From the NCBI GenBank assembly GCA_905372155.1, contig CAJPNZ010000156.1, positions 1 to 5,038 on the forward strand: a stretch of DNA of 5,038 bases. The letters are read 5' to 3'. This DNA comes from Propionibacteriaceae bacterium. GTDB taxonomy: Bacteria > Actinomycetota > Actinomycetes > Propionibacteriales > Propionibacteriaceae. The translations under genes were made by a program, and so were the position numbers. The notes under the pieces were generated by a model that was given only the letters and a program-made list of their open reading frames with translations, searched no databases and was not told where the DNA came from. Positions 4,991 through 5,038 of this stretch are shown in pieces; position 1 is the stretch's first letter; every line of letters starts with the position of its first letter.

Positions 4991-5038
4991 CATGACGGAC
5001 AACAGGGGCGGGCCGCGAGGAACGAGCGACCCGAGTCG
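4982..5038 (-). CDS. Possible C-terminal tail of an upstream gene cut by the right edge
   Basis: On the minus strand one frame is open from the window edge through 18 codons (RLGSLVPRGPPLLSVMES) to a TGA at 4982-4984. Fourteen of the 18 codons end in G or C. The stop would be 21 bases before the GTG of the RyR gene, normal spacing for genes in one operon. The evidence is thin: the other two minus-strand frames are also open here, and a plus-strand ATG at 4992 starts an equally plausible frame (MTDNRGGPRG). Confidence 0.25.
   Translation of the reverse strand, partial: RLGSLVPRGPPLLSVMES

Noticed and set aside
4992..5038. Plus-strand ATG starting MTDNRGGPRG at the right edge
   Set aside because: No ribosome binding site precedes it, and only about 30 bp would separate it from the divergent RyR start. 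Too few codons are visible to decide.

Overview
The window is GC-rich throughout. Its believable genes have mostly G or C at third codon positions, use GTG and ATG starts and carry purine-rich ribosome binding sites. This suggests a high-GC actinobacterium (Actinomycetota); I cannot narrow the lineage further. There are no rRNA or tRNA genes, no CRISPR array and no transposase.

Layout from left to right. Positions 1-195 (minus) hold the first 65 codons of a proline- and glutamine-rich protein cut by the left edge; it resembles the disordered cytoplasmic head of many actinobacterial membrane proteins. After a 40-bp inverted repeat comes a minus-strand gene (303-1214) for a roughly 300-residue protein with a faint resemblance to sigma-factor region 2. 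A divergent intergenic region (about 1215-1570) carries a pair of 8-bp direct repeats one helical turn apart, a 20-bp near-palindrome, and a possible small ORF that ends TGATG on the start of the next gene. That plus-strand gene (1571-2551) encodes a 326-residue protein of unknown family, with two parts joined by an acidic and proline-rich linker. Its last codons and stop lie inside a striking 154-bp imperfect palindrome (2533-2686) built from roughly 20-bp units.

The right half is one large minus-strand gene (2879-4960). It encodes a protein with two membrane segments, two TrkA-N-like Rossmann domains and a C-terminal domain of the ryanodine-receptor (RyR) repeat type. A 40-codon ORF (2760-2882) overlaps its stop by GTGA. 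At the right edge there may be the tail of another minus-strand gene in the same operon.

How the genes may work together is inference. The RyR/Rossmann membrane protein looks like a nucleotide- or ligand-gated sensor or channel. Prokaryotic RyR domains have been linked by comparative genomics to nucleotide-centred signalling and conflict systems. The adjacent regulator-like protein, the unknown plus-strand protein and the small coupled ORFs could be partners, but nothing in the sequence proves it.
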